DNA of 64,000 nt from the NCBI RefSeq assembly GCF_947501385.1, contig NZ_CANMVP010000011.1:1-64000 (forward strand), in the 5' to 3' direction. The notes beneath the pieces were generated by a model, which was not told the DNA's origin, did not search any database, and worked only from the letters and a program-made list of their open reading frames with translations. The position numbers were made by a program, and so were the translations under genes. This document shows positions 25,603 through 34,263 of this stretch, piece by piece (position 1 is the stretch's first letter; each line of letters begins with the position of its first letter). This DNA is from an uncultured Polaribacter sp. (lineage in GTDB: Bacteria; Bacteroidota; Bacteroidia; Flavobacteriales; Flavobacteriaceae).

Positions 25603-25785
25603 AATTGGTTTTACTATTTATTAAAACGATTATTTTTATAAGTACAACACAACATCCAAAGTGTAAAAAATACTTTTATTCTATTTAAAATTCTACTTTT
25701 AAACCCTCTATATAATTTTCGTTTTTAATAAATGTTTATTAGTAATAACTCTAAAAATAGTAACTTTGTAATCTATCTAAAATAT

Positions 25786-27789
25786 ATGTCTCAAAAAATT
25801 CCAAATTATATAAAATACATTTTTACAAATGTTTTTTTTCTTTTTGCTTATATCTTTTTCTTTAGGGCGCTCTTCTATTTTTTATTGGCAGATCTAGACA
25901 ACATTTCTAATTTAGAATTACAAAAAGCTATTTTTCTAGGAATTCGTTTTGATTTAAAGTTAGCTATTCTTACTTTTTTCCCTGCAACAATACTAATTTT
26001 AATTGCCAATCATAATTTTTTCAAAAAGGTAATATATAAAAGAATAGCTAGTATTTACCTTGTATTATGCTACTTAATTCTAACACTTTTTTATCTATTT
26101 GATTTTGGGTATTATGAGTATTTAGCGATTCGTTTAGACGCATCCTCTCTTCGTTTTTTAAGTGACATAAAGATATCTAGTCAAGTATTAATAGAAAGCT
26201 ATCCTATTTACAAAGGTATTTTTGGATTGTTAATTTTATGCTTTATCATCTATAAATATGCGATCTTTATTTATAACTTATGCTCAAAAATACATCAAGA
26301 AATAGTTGCAAAATTAAAATTAGTATACTTTATTTTTACTATTTTACTGTTTTCTTTTGGCATTTACAACAGTGTAACACATTACCCTTTGCGCTGGAGT
26401 GAGGCTTTTTTCTCTGAAAATAATGCTCTAAATCAATTTACGTTAAACCCCGTTTTATACTTTTTTGATAGTTTTGCTTTTAGAAGTGAAGGTGTAGATT
26501 TGGAAAAATTTAAAACCTATTACCCAGTAATTGCAAAGCATTTAAACATTCCTGTAGATACTGTAAATTTTGAAAAAAAAATAACTTTCAAGAACCCTTA
26601 CAAAAAAAAACCTAATGTTATTTTTGTAATGTTAGAATCTACGGGTACTGCCCCCATGAGTTTCTATGGAAACCCACTGAACAGCACACCTAAAATGGAT
26701 TCGCTTATGAAAGAAAGCTTAAGTTTTTCTAAATTTTATGTGCACAAACCAGGAACCGCGGGTAGTGTTTTTGCGAGCATTACGGGTTTGCCTGATATTG
26801 AAGATGTGAAAACAGCCTCAAGAAATCCTATGATTATAGATCAACGTATTATTTTTGATCAATATAACGGTTATGAAAAACTATATTTTTTAGGTGGATC
26901 TGCAAATTGGGCGAATATTAGAGGCGTATTTCAATCTAATATAAAAGACTTAAAGATCTATGAAGAAGGAAGTTTTGAAGAGGAAAACAGAGCCGACGTA
27001 TGGGGAATTGACGATTACGACTTGTTTAAAGAATCTGATAAGGAATTAAAAAAATTACACCAGAAAGGAAAACCTTTTATAGCTTACATTCAAACAGCAA
27101 CAAATCACATGCCTTTTACGGTACCTAATAAAAAAGAAAGTTTTGTACCCATTTTAGAGCATGAAATTGACGAGGAAACACTACTCAAGGGAGGATTTAG
27201 ATCTTTGGGTCAATTAAACGGAATTCGCTATTTAGATTTTAATATTGCGCGCTTTTTAGAAAGAACCAAAAAATCTGGTTATTATGAAAATTCTATATTT
27301 GCCTTTTTTGGGGATCACAGAGGAGGAATGAAAAAACTAAATTTCCTAAAAAATAATGAAGACGATTTAGGAATTCAAGTGCATCATGTTCCGTTTTTTA
27401 TTCATGCACCAAAATATGTAAAACCTCAAGAAATTAAAAAATATGCAAAGCTAATAGATATATTTCCAACAGTAACAAGTTTAGCCAAAATAGATTATAC
27501 GAATTATACTTTAGGAAGGGATTTATTGGATCGTAAAACCACAAATACGGCTGCATTTGTTTATACTCAAAGCAAAGGAGAAAAAGCTGTTGGAATAATA
27601 AAAGATGGTTTTTACTATGAGAAAACCAATACCACTAAAAAATCGAGTCTATATAGTTTACAAACAAATACAATTGACGATATTAAGTTTTTAAAACCAA
27701 ATATCACACTGCAGATGGACAGCCTTTTGTCTGCCTACTATCATTCTACTAAATATTTATATTTTAACAATAAAAAATCACCAAACTAG
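25786..27789 (+). CDS. LtaS-like sulfatase-fold phosphotransferase
   Basis: A 667-residue protein with five membrane helices in its first 200 residues, then an extracytoplasmic sulfatase-fold domain of the LTA synthase family. Catalytic residues are visible, numbered here from an alternative ATG at 25732. They are Glu302 in VMLESTG, the nucleophile Thr342 in KPGTAGS, the WGIDDYDLF region, and Asp528-His529 in FFGDHRGG. Such enzymes transfer phosphoglycerol or phosphoethanolamine from phospholipids to glycans. I chose the second ATG (25786) because a TAACTTTG -7 element lies at 25761-25768, inside the longer ORF. The adjacent reverse genes include a Stealth phosphotransferase. Confidence 0.9.
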   Translation: MSQKIPNYIKYIFTNVFFLFAYIFFFRALFYFLLADLDNISNLELQKAIFLGIRFDLKLAILTFFPATILILIANHNFFKKVIYKRIASIYLVLCYLILTLFYLFDFGYYEYLAIRLDASSLRFLSDIKISSQVLIESYPIYKGIFGLLILCFIIYKYAIFIYNLCSKIHQEIVAKLKLVYFIFTILLFSFGIYNSVTHYPLRWSEAFFSENNALNQFTLNPVLYFFDSFAFRSEGVDLEKFKTYYPVIAKHLNIPVDTVNFEKKITFKNPYKKKPNVIFVMLESTGTAPMSFYGNPLNSTPKMDSLMKESLSFSKFYVHKPGTAGSVFASITGLPDIEDVKTASRNPMIIDQRIIFDQYNGYEKLYFLGGSANWANIRGVFQSNIKDLKIYEEGSFEEENRADVWGIDDYDLFKESDKELKKLHQKGKPFIAYIQTATNHMPFTVPNKKESFVPILEHEIDEETLLKGGFRSLGQLNGIRYLDFNIARFLERTKKSGYYENSIFAFFGDHRGGMKKLNFLKNNEDDLGIQVHHVPFFIHAPKYVKPQEIKKYAKLIDIFPTVTSLAKIDYTNYTLGRDLLDRKTTNTAAFVYTQSKGEKAVGIIKDGFYYEKTNTTKKSSLYSLQTNTIDDIKFLKPNITLQMDSLLSAYYHSTKYLYFNNKKSPN

Positions 27790-27875
27790 TAAATAAAATT
27801 TTTAGGCGTAATCACTGTATTCAACGAGACAAAGTTAAAGTATAAAAATCCTTTGAATAAGTTCTTCTTGTTATA

Positions 27876-28865
27876 TTAATTATATTTAACTGAAAGCCAT
27901 TTTTTTATAAAATTTAATTTTTCTTTAGGACACTTATCTAAGCTTTGCATACAGAGAAAAAGTCTATTTTTATTTTTATCAGCATTTTTGAGCTTATATT
28001 TTATCCAAAAAAAAGGTTTTTTATAATTTTGAAAATTAACTAATTGATAATTGTTATTCAAAATAAAGGTATTGTTTTTTATCTCTAAATGAACGGCTAG
28101 AGATTGATTTAAAAATTGTTTATGACTCCTAAAACGATATTTAATGTTTTCTTCTAACATCTTTGAGTTTTTTAAATAATACTTTTCAAATGTAGATTTT
28201 CTCATTGCCGTAAAAGAATGATCTAAACGCACATACTTTTTAAAGCCTAACTTCTTAACAATTAATTGCTGACTTTTCTTAAACCCAAAAGCATTTATTT
28301 TTTCATCCTTACCAATCAATTGAAAAATCTTTTTTTGAAATTTCTTGTACCAAATATCTTCGTAAAAAGATGTCCAAACACCTCTAATTACAGTTTTATT
28401 ACCAATAAAAAAATCAGAAATTTTTACATCATTCAATAAAAAAAAATCATCGTTTAAATAAATAAAACGTTCTGATAAATTGGGTATTTTATAAAGTAAA
28501 GACTCGATAGACATCGAGTTAAAAGTAGGTAAATATTTATGGTAACCTTCAAAAATTACTTTATGATCTACAATAAAAACATTGGGAAATTCTCTAGTTG
28601 CTTTTTCTGGATCTTTTAAAAAACCTGGAATCTGATTGTCTGTAACAATAAAGATATTTCTTATAAACTTAGCAAATTTTCGAATTGACTTAACCGAAAA
28701 TTCAATCTCATTTACGTGATCGAAACGACTTCGAAAATTTATATTATTCATAGAGTTTAGATTTTCAACAAAAGGTTTCATCTTCTCTCTATGATTATAA
28801 TCATGTCCGTCTACCCATGTAATTACCGCATCAATTTCATTATTTTCAAAACGCTCTAAATTCAT
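27876..28865 (-). CDS. Stealth-family sugar-phosphate transferase
   Basis: A 329-residue protein. Stealth CR1 (IDAVITWVDGHD) is at about 12-23, and CR2 (RFDHVNEIEFSVKSIRKF) is followed by IFIVTDNQIPGFL. Later come FNSMSIESLLYKIPNLSERFIYLNDDFFLL (CR3) and a His-containing LDHSFTAMRKSTFEKYY. This family includes bacterial capsule hexose-1-phosphate transferases and human GNPTAB; they make phosphodiester linkages between sugars. It ends the reverse operon dapD, GT2, GT2, methyltransferase, Stealth, 78 nt after the methyltransferase. It probably modifies a surface glycan; donor and acceptor are unknown. Confidence 0.9.
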   Translation of the reverse strand: MNLERFENNEIDAVITWVDGHDYNHREKMKPFVENLNSMNNINFRSRFDHVNEIEFSVKSIRKFAKFIRNIFIVTDNQIPGFLKDPEKATREFPNVFIVDHKVIFEGYHKYLPTFNSMSIESLLYKIPNLSERFIYLNDDFFLLNDVKISDFFIGNKTVIRGVWTSFYEDIWYKKFQKKIFQLIGKDEKINAFGFKKSQQLIVKKLGFKKYVRLDHSFTAMRKSTFEKYYLKNSKMLEENIKYRFRSHKQFLNQSLAVHLEIKNNTFILNNNYQLVNFQNYKKPFFWIKYKLKNADKNKNRLFLCMQSLDKCPKEKLNFIKKWLSVKYN

Positions 28866-28943
28866 AATTAAATAGGTATTGAATGAATTAAATTATGGCT
28901 AAATATTTTTATAGATAAAACTATACTGATACTTAAATAAAAA

Positions 28944-29594
28944 TTATATGTTTCTTCTTGCAACCGTAGCGTATTGCATATAAAACATATCTAATTGTGA
29001 ACATAATAAAAGAATATTAACTAAAACAGCAAAAGGAAAGAATAAAAATGACTTGGTTCTATTAATTCCTTTAATACATTGTATTGAATATCCAGAATCC
29101 ATATGCAATCTTTGAATACTTTTTTTTGTAAAAAAACGGAAATGTGTATTGTCTAAAATACCAGATTCTGTGTATTTCCAGTCCTTTTTAAAAATCAAAT
29201 TAAAAATATTTTTTGAATATCGAACGTTAGGTATTGACGAGACAGTTACACCCTCCTTTGTAAGTTTTATTTTTAATTTCTTTAAAACTTCTGAAGGATA
29301 GGTTAAATGTTCCAAAACATCATTCATAATAATAACATCAAAATAATCATCAGGCAAATATTTAAGTGCCTCATCAATAGCACTTTCAAAAACTTTAAAA
29401 AGCTTTTCAATAGCAAACTTTGCTGCGGTTGGATCTGGTTCTACACCCCATACCTCTATTCCATCTTTTACGAATTGTCCTGAAAAATTACCCTGCCCAC
29501 AACCAATCTCTAATATAGTTTTGGCTTCCTTTGGAACAAATGGCAACATCCCAGTCCTGGCATGTTTATAATAAGATTTATCTTTTATTTCCAT
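28944..29594 (-). CDS. Class I SAM-dependent methyltransferase
   Basis: A 216-residue protein with motif I ILEIGCGQGNFSG (about 26-38), acidic motif II VWGVEPDPTAA, and FDVIIMNDVLEHL. A short hydrophobic segment near the C-terminus (about 185-203) may be membrane-associated. Members with this layout in glycan clusters methylate sugars or lipid carriers, but the substrate here is unknown. It is one base from the preceding glycosyltransferase gene, so the two are coupled. Confidence 0.9.
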   Translation of the reverse strand: MEIKDKSYYKHARTGMLPFVPKEAKTILEIGCGQGNFSGQFVKDGIEVWGVEPDPTAAKFAIEKLFKVFESAIDEALKYLPDDYFDVIIMNDVLEHLTYPSEVLKKLKIKLTKEGVTVSSIPNVRYSKNIFNLIFKKDWKYTESGILDNTHFRFFTKKSIQRLHMDSGYSIQCIKGINRTKSFLFFPFAVLVNILLLCSQLDMFYMQYATVARRNI

Positions 29595-29595
29595 G

Positions 29596-30573
29596 CTATT
29601 TTTTGTTTTGATGATTCATAGATTTGTCACTCAACCAGGTCTGATTAATTATTGCAAAAATATAATACTTTAAAACTTTAAAAAACAAAAATAAGTCTAA
29701 TCTAAATTTAAGGATAAAAAAGAAAATAAGCCCCAATAATGCTATGATTAATTTACTAAAGAATGTTGTTGACACGACAAGAAATTGAAGTATAAAATGT
29801 TTTATACCCGTAAAATGATTTCTAATATAAACATGTTTTGAAATGATTACTTCTGTTTTAGTAGTAACTGCTGTTTTGATATTAATTCGGGAGGAACCTC
29901 CGTGGTTATGAATTATTTCAGTATCTGTTAGCAGCGCAACTTCTCCTCCACTATTTCTAACTTTTTTAGAGAAGTCTACATCTTCAAAATACATCCAGTA
30001 ATCTTCATTCCAACCATTAATTTTGTCAAACCAACGCCTACTTATACATACTACAGCACCAGAAACCCAATCTGGAAATAGGACTTCATCTTTCTTTTTT
30101 ATTTTATTGAATAAATAGTTTTTGTTAAGTGCTCTTAAAAATCCAAAAAGTGTGTGAAAATCGGGGAAAAATCGATGTGTTTTTTCAAAGGAAGTTTCAT
30201 TTTTTTGTTGGCAAGAAACGATACCGAAGTTTATATTTGCCTCTAAATAACGAACCATTTTGTAAATTGGTGCTTCTGTAACAATGGTATCTGGATTTAA
30301 AAAAAGTAAATATTCTCCAGATGCCTTTTTTGCGCCTAGATTACAACCATTTGCAAAACCATTATTTCCTGAGTTTACAAAAAAAGAAAAATCTGAAAAT
30401 TTCTTTTTAAAGTCATTCAACCGATGATCATTAGAACAATTATCAATAATAATTGTTTCTAATTTTAAATTCGAAGATGAAATTTCTGCTATAGATTTTA
30501 GGCATAGTTCTAATGGTTTCCAACTTTTATAGTTGACAATAATTATAGAAATATTAAATTTAGAATTACTCAT
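29596..30573 (-). CDS. Family 2 glycosyltransferase, rhamnosyltransferase-like
   Basis: A 325-residue GT2 enzyme. It has ISIIIVNYKSWKPLELCLKSI, IIDNCSNDH, NGFANGCNLGAKKASGEYLLFLNPDT, and WVSGAVVCISRRWFDKINGWNEDYWMYFEDVD, typical of WbbL-like rhamnosyltransferases. A C-terminal hydrophobic region (about 255-300) may anchor it. Its start overlaps the upstream WaaE-like gene by 8 nt. It probably builds a surface polysaccharide or lipooligosaccharide outer core. Confidence 0.92.
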   Translation of the reverse strand: MSNSKFNISIIIVNYKSWKPLELCLKSIAEISSSNLKLETIIIDNCSNDHRLNDFKKKFSDFSFFVNSGNNGFANGCNLGAKKASGEYLLFLNPDTIVTEAPIYKMVRYLEANINFGIVSCQQKNETSFEKTHRFFPDFHTLFGFLRALNKNYLFNKIKKKDEVLFPDWVSGAVVCISRRWFDKINGWNEDYWMYFEDVDFSKKVRNSGGEVALLTDTEIIHNHGGSSRINIKTAVTTKTEVIISKHVYIRNHFTGIKHFILQFLVVSTTFFSKLIIALLGLIFFFILKFRLDLFLFFKVLKYYIFAIINQTWLSDKSMNHQNKK

Positions 30574-31327
30574 CTTTTAAAGCATCCCTGTTTAATAAAC
30601 CTAATTTCATATATCTTGCTAACACTCCGTATGCTTGTGTTTTAGAAACTAAAAGCCCCATAAAACCATCCAAAAAACCAAATCTTATGATGTAATGAAT
30701 ACAAAACCGAACAGCTGGTTTTACTAAAATATGATATGCAGTTACTTTTTTGCCTTGTTCGTGCAATTCTTTTGCTCTTAAAGCGGCATAGTGATTCATT
30801 TTAGAAATGTAGTGATCATAGCTTCTGTAAGAATAATGTTCAATTTTATTGCTTAAAAAACCAACTTTACCCTTTGCTTTTATGGTTTCATGCACAGGGC
30901 TTCCATTATAATTACAAAACTCTTTTAAAAACAAGCGAATTACTTTATCTCTTTGAAAGCCAGAATACCTTACTCTTTGTCCACAAAAATAAAAAGCTCT
31001 TTTAATATAAAACCCCACAAAATCTTTAGGGTTTTCTATAGCTTCTACTATTTCTTTTTTCAATTCTTTGGGTACTCTTTCGTCTGCATCTAAAATATAA
31101 ATCCAAGGATATTTTGCTTGATTGATTGCAAAGTTTTTTTGAGATGAAAAATCATCAAAGGTTCGCTTGATGATTTTTACATTCAATTCTTCTGCTATTT
31201 CTATGGTTTTATCTGTACTATAAGAATCTATGACAATAATTTCATCTGCAAAACGTACAGATTCAATTGCAGCTGCAATATGAATTTCTTCATTTAAAGT
31301 TGGTATTATTGCCGATATTTTTGCCAT
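30566..31327 (-). CDS. WaaE/KdtX-like family 2 glycosyltransferase
   Basis: A 253-residue GT2 enzyme. It has ISAIIPTLNEEIHI, IVIDSYSTDKT, SSQKNFAINQAKYPWIYILDADERV, FCGQRVRYSGFQRDKVIRLF, and VHETIKAKGKVGFL. These are typical of WaaE-like enzymes that add sugars to the inner LPS core. It follows dapD by 13 nt and overlaps the next glycosyltransferase. A role in lipooligosaccharide core assembly is inferred from the family. Confidence 0.92.
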   Translation of the reverse strand: MAKISAIIPTLNEEIHIAAAIESVRFADEIIVIDSYSTDKTIEIAEELNVKIIKRTFDDFSSQKNFAINQAKYPWIYILDADERVPKELKKEIVEAIENPKDFVGFYIKRAFYFCGQRVRYSGFQRDKVIRLFLKEFCNYNGSPVHETIKAKGKVGFLSNKIEHYSYRSYDHYISKMNHYAALRAKELHEQGKKVTAYHILVKPAVRFCIHYIIRFGFLDGFMGLLVSKTQAYGVLARYMKLGLLNRDALKDE

Positions 31328-31340
31328 AGCATTTTTAGCT

Positions 31341-32168
31341 TTAAACCGCTACATCGTACTCACGTAAAGCATCATTCAAAGATGTTTTTTTGTTGGTACT
31401 TTCTTTTCTTTTTCCAATAATTAAAGCACAAGGTACGTTGTATTCTCCTGCGGCAAATTTTTTGGTATAACTTCCGGGAATCACTACAGATCTTGCAGGA
31501 ACTCTACCTTTCATTTCTATCGGTTCATCACCAGTAACGTCTATAATTTTAGTACTCATTGTTAACACAACATTTGCACCTAAAACTGCCTCCTTCTCTA
31601 CCCTGACACCTTCTACAACAATACATCTAGAACCGATAAAAGCACCGTCTTCTATAATAACAGGAGCTGCTTGTAAAGGCTCTAAAACACCACCAATACC
31701 AACACCACCAGAAAGGTGTACATTTTTACCAATTTGCGCACAAGAACCCACTGTAGCCCAAGTATCTACCATTGTCCCTTCATCTACATAAGCTCCGATA
31801 TTTACATAACTTGGCATTAGAATTGTGCCCGAAGAAATATAAGCTCCGTGTCTTGCTACTGCATTGGGTACTACTCTAATTCCTCTTGCTGCAAAATTTC
31901 TTTTTAATGGAATTTTGTCATGGTATTCAAAAATACCCGCTTCTAAAGTTTCCATTTTTTGAATTGGGAAATATAAAACCACTGCTTTTTTAACCCATTC
32001 ATTTACTTGCCAACCTCCCGAAATTTCGGGATGATTTGGTTCTGCAACTCTTAAAGTGCCTTTGTCTAATAAATCTATAACTTTTCTAATCGTATCAATG
32101 GTGTTTTGCTCTTTTAATAACTCTCGATTGTTCCAAGCTGCTTCTATAATTTCTCTAATTTCTTTCAT
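31341..32168 (-). CDS. dapD: 2,3,4,5-tetrahydropyridine-2,6-dicarboxylate N-succinyltransferase
   Basis: A 275-residue trimeric left-handed beta-helix enzyme of the succinylase branch of diaminopimelate/lysine synthesis. It has GGWQVNEWVKKAVVLYFPI, FRVVPNA-type (RGIRVVPNAVARHGAYI), then hexapeptide repeats including GTMVDTWATVGSCAQIG and GSRCIVVEGV. It starts the reverse operon, which continues into glycosyltransferases. It is divergent from ruvX with a 120-nt promoter region. Confidence 0.96.
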   Translation of the reverse strand: MKEIREIIEAAWNNRELLKEQNTIDTIRKVIDLLDKGTLRVAEPNHPEISGGWQVNEWVKKAVVLYFPIQKMETLEAGIFEYHDKIPLKRNFAARGIRVVPNAVARHGAYISSGTILMPSYVNIGAYVDEGTMVDTWATVGSCAQIGKNVHLSGGVGIGGVLEPLQAAPVIIEDGAFIGSRCIVVEGVRVEKEAVLGANVVLTMSTKIIDVTGDEPIEMKGRVPARSVVIPGSYTKKFAAGEYNVPCALIIGKRKESTNKKTSLNDALREYDVAV

Positions 32169-32288
32169 TGTAATTGTTTAATTTTTACAAATATAATTGT
32201 ATCCGCAAAAACTGAAAGCGAAGATACATTTTTTAAACAGATATTTTTGCTTTGTTTAAAAAACGTATTTTTGTTAAAAAAAGAATAA

Positions 32289-32699
32289 ATGTCAAGAATT
32301 TTAGCCATCGATTTTGGTGAAAAAAGAACAGGAATTGCAGTTACAGACGAGTTGCAAATAATTGCGTCTGGCCTAACCACTGTAAATACTGCAGAATTAC
32401 TCTCGTTTTTAAAAGCATATACTTTAAAAGAAAAAGTAGCCTTGTTTTTAGTAGGAAAACCAAAACAACTAAATAATTCTGATAGTCAAAGTGAAGTATT
32501 TATACTTCCTTTTCTAAAAAAATTAGAAAAAACGTTTCCTCAAATACCTATGATAAGAATTGACGAGCGTTTTACCTCTAAAATGGCTTTTCAAACCATG
32601 ATAGACAGCGGTATAAAGAAAAAACAACGGAGAAACAAAGCAATGGTAGACGAAATTAGTGCTACTATTATTCTGCAGTCGTATTTATACAGTAAATAG
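32289..32699 (+). CDS. ruvX: Putative pre-16S rRNA nuclease / Holliday-junction resolvase-like protein
   Basis: A 136-residue YqgF-family RNase H-fold protein. It begins RILAIDFGEKRTGIAVTD (first catalytic Asp), with FLVGKPKQLNNSDSQ, RIDERFTSKMA (second acidic motif), and DEISATIILQSYL. YqgF processes the 5' end of 16S rRNA in E. coli and was earlier proposed as a resolvase. A TATTTTTG -7 element lies at 32266-32273. The def gene follows 54 nt downstream and carries its own TACTTTTG element. Confidence 0.94.
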   Translation: MSRILAIDFGEKRTGIAVTDELQIIASGLTTVNTAELLSFLKAYTLKEKVALFLVGKPKQLNNSDSQSEVFILPFLKKLEKTFPQIPMIRIDERFTSKMAFQTMIDSGIKKKQRRNKAMVDEISATIILQSYLYSK

Positions 32700-32753
32700 T
32701 TTTTTGCAAAATGCATTCTTTGTACTTTTGCAATCGTTTTTAAATAAAAATAA

Positions 32754-33344
32754 ATGATTTTACCAATTGTTGCATACGGTGATCCTGTTTTAAGAAAAGT
32801 TGCTGTAGAAATAGAGGCAGATTACCCTGATTTAGAAAAGTTAATTTCTAATATGAAGGAGACCATGTACAATGCCTCTGGCGTTGGCTTAGCGGCTCCA
32901 CAAATAGGAAAATCAATTCGTTTATTTATCATTGATGCCTCTCCTTTTGCAGAAGATGAAGAGTTGTCTCATAAAGATAGAGAAACACTAAAAACATTTA
33001 ACAGGGTTTTTATAAATGCTGAAATTTTAGAGGAAGAAGGAGACGAATGGGCTTTTAATGAAGGCTGTTTGAGTATTCCTGATGTAAGAGAAGATGTTTT
33101 TAGACAACCAAAAATTACGATTGAATATCAAGACGAAAGTTTTAAAACACATACAGAAATTTTAGAAGGTTTGGCTGCACGCGTTTTTCAACACGAGTAT
33201 GATCACATAGAAGGTATTTTGTTTACAGACAAACTTTCCTCACTCAAAAAACGAATTATTAAAAAGAAATTAGAAAATATTTCTAAAGGAAAAATTAATT
33301 CAGAGTATAGAATGCGTTTTCCAAATATTAAAAAAGGCAAATAA
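32754..33344 (+). CDS. def: Peptide deformylase
   Basis: A 196-residue metalloenzyme removing the N-formyl group from nascent proteins. All three family motifs are present: GVGLAAPQIG, EGCLSIPDV with the metal-ligand Cys, and QHEYDHIEGILF with the HExxH ligands. It is slightly longer than average because of an acidic loop (about 62-80). It commonly follows ruvX in flavobacteria, as here. A TACTTTTG element is at 32723-32730. Confidence 0.96.
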   Translation: MILPIVAYGDPVLRKVAVEIEADYPDLEKLISNMKETMYNASGVGLAAPQIGKSIRLFIIDASPFAEDEELSHKDRETLKTFNRVFINAEILEEEGDEWAFNEGCLSIPDVREDVFRQPKITIEYQDESFKTHTEILEGLAARVFQHEYDHIEGILFTDKLSSLKKRIIKKKLENISKGKINSEYRMRFPNIKKGK

Positions 33345-33611
33345 CAAATGTATTTCTGTTCGAGACCCGAGAAAAATTTTTATCAAGCGGTTGGAATGAC
33401 GTAATGTCTCCTCGAGCGCAGTCGAGAGGTTAAAGAAGGTCTCGACTGCGCTCGACCAGACATATATTAATAATTTGTAAAACAGTAACTTACAAGCTAC
33501 GTCAATGGTAGCCTTCCGAAGCTTCGCAAGGAAACTATTTAATTTTCGACATTCGTTTACATAGAGCGAAATCAAAATACTCGAAGAGATATTTTAAAAT
33601 ATAAAATCAAA
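33345..33611. repeat. Intergenic region with CTCGAGCGCAGTCGAGA inverted repeat
   Basis: From 33405 to 33462, two arms (TGTCtcCTCGAGCGCAGTCG and its near complement) surround a 12-nt centre. This is the widespread flavobacterial word CTGAGCGCAGTCGAAG in variant form. A related single copy (TTCTCGACCGCGCTCGAAG) lies at 44093-44111. The rest of the gap shows no ORF or clear promoter. Confidence 0.7.
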
Positions 33612-34043
33612 ATGGAATTTAACAAAATTATTTCAGTTACAGGCAAACCAGGTTTATACCAAGTAGTTTCTCAATCTAAAAACGCAATTATAGTTGCCTC
33701 TTTAACAGATCAAAAAAGATTGGCTGTTAACGCTACACAAAATGTAAGTTTATTAGAAAACATTGCTATCTACACTTACGAAGAAGACATTCCTTTACTG
33801 CAGGTCTTTAAAGCAATGTTCGAAAAAACAGAAGGTAAAGAAGCCATTTCTCATAAAGAAAGTGGTAAAAAATTAGAAGCATTTTTTGCGGAAGTATTGC
33901 CAGATTATGACGCAGAAAGAGTGTATACTTCTAACATTAAAAAAGTAATTCAGTGGTTTAACTTATTAGTGAACTCTGGGATGGATTTTTCTAAAATTGA
34001 AGAACCTACGGAAGAAAATACTGAAGAAACTGAAAGTAAATAG
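33612..34043 (+). CDS. DUF5606 protein
   Basis: A 143-residue protein starting MEFNKIISVTGKPGLYQVVSQ, the hallmark of DUF5606, a small Bacteroidota family of unknown function. An N-terminal beta-rich part with KNAIIVASL is followed by helices and an acidic Glu-rich tail (about 128-143). It is predicted cytoplasmic. It sits between def and mazG on the same strand, a common flavobacterial order. A 7-nt tandem repeat begins immediately after its stop codon. Confidence 0.9.
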   Translation: MEFNKIISVTGKPGLYQVVSQSKNAIIVASLTDQKRLAVNATQNVSLLENIAIYTYEEDIPLLQVFKAMFEKTEGKEAISHKESGKKLEAFFAEVLPDYDAERVYTSNIKKVIQWFNLLVNSGMDFSKIEEPTEENTEETESK

Positions 34044-34082
34044 TATTCAGTATTCAGTATTCAGTATTCAGTATTCAGTATT
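34044..34082. repeat. TATTCAG heptamer microsatellite
   Basis: Five perfect copies of TATTCAG plus a partial sixth, starting at the base after the DUF5606 stop codon. Farther on (about 34190-34220) a GAAATTTT-type repeat precedes mazG. Confidence 0.9.
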
Positions 34083-34263
34083 TAAAACTAAAAAAATCTA
34101 GCGAATGTTGTCTCGAAATGTGCTTTTTAAAGCCTTTCGAAAATTTCATTTTTACTTTTAAACAAAATAAATATTGATTTCTGTAATCTTTAAAATTTGA
34201 AATTTTGAAATTTTGAAACTATAATAAAATTTGCATCTATAAACATTTTGCAACTCTTTAAAA

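Noticed and set aside
25732..25785. Longer start for the LtaS-like protein
   Set aside because: The extension is poor in family-like residues and contains a TAACTTTG -7 element, so the ATG at 25786 is preferred, though not proved.
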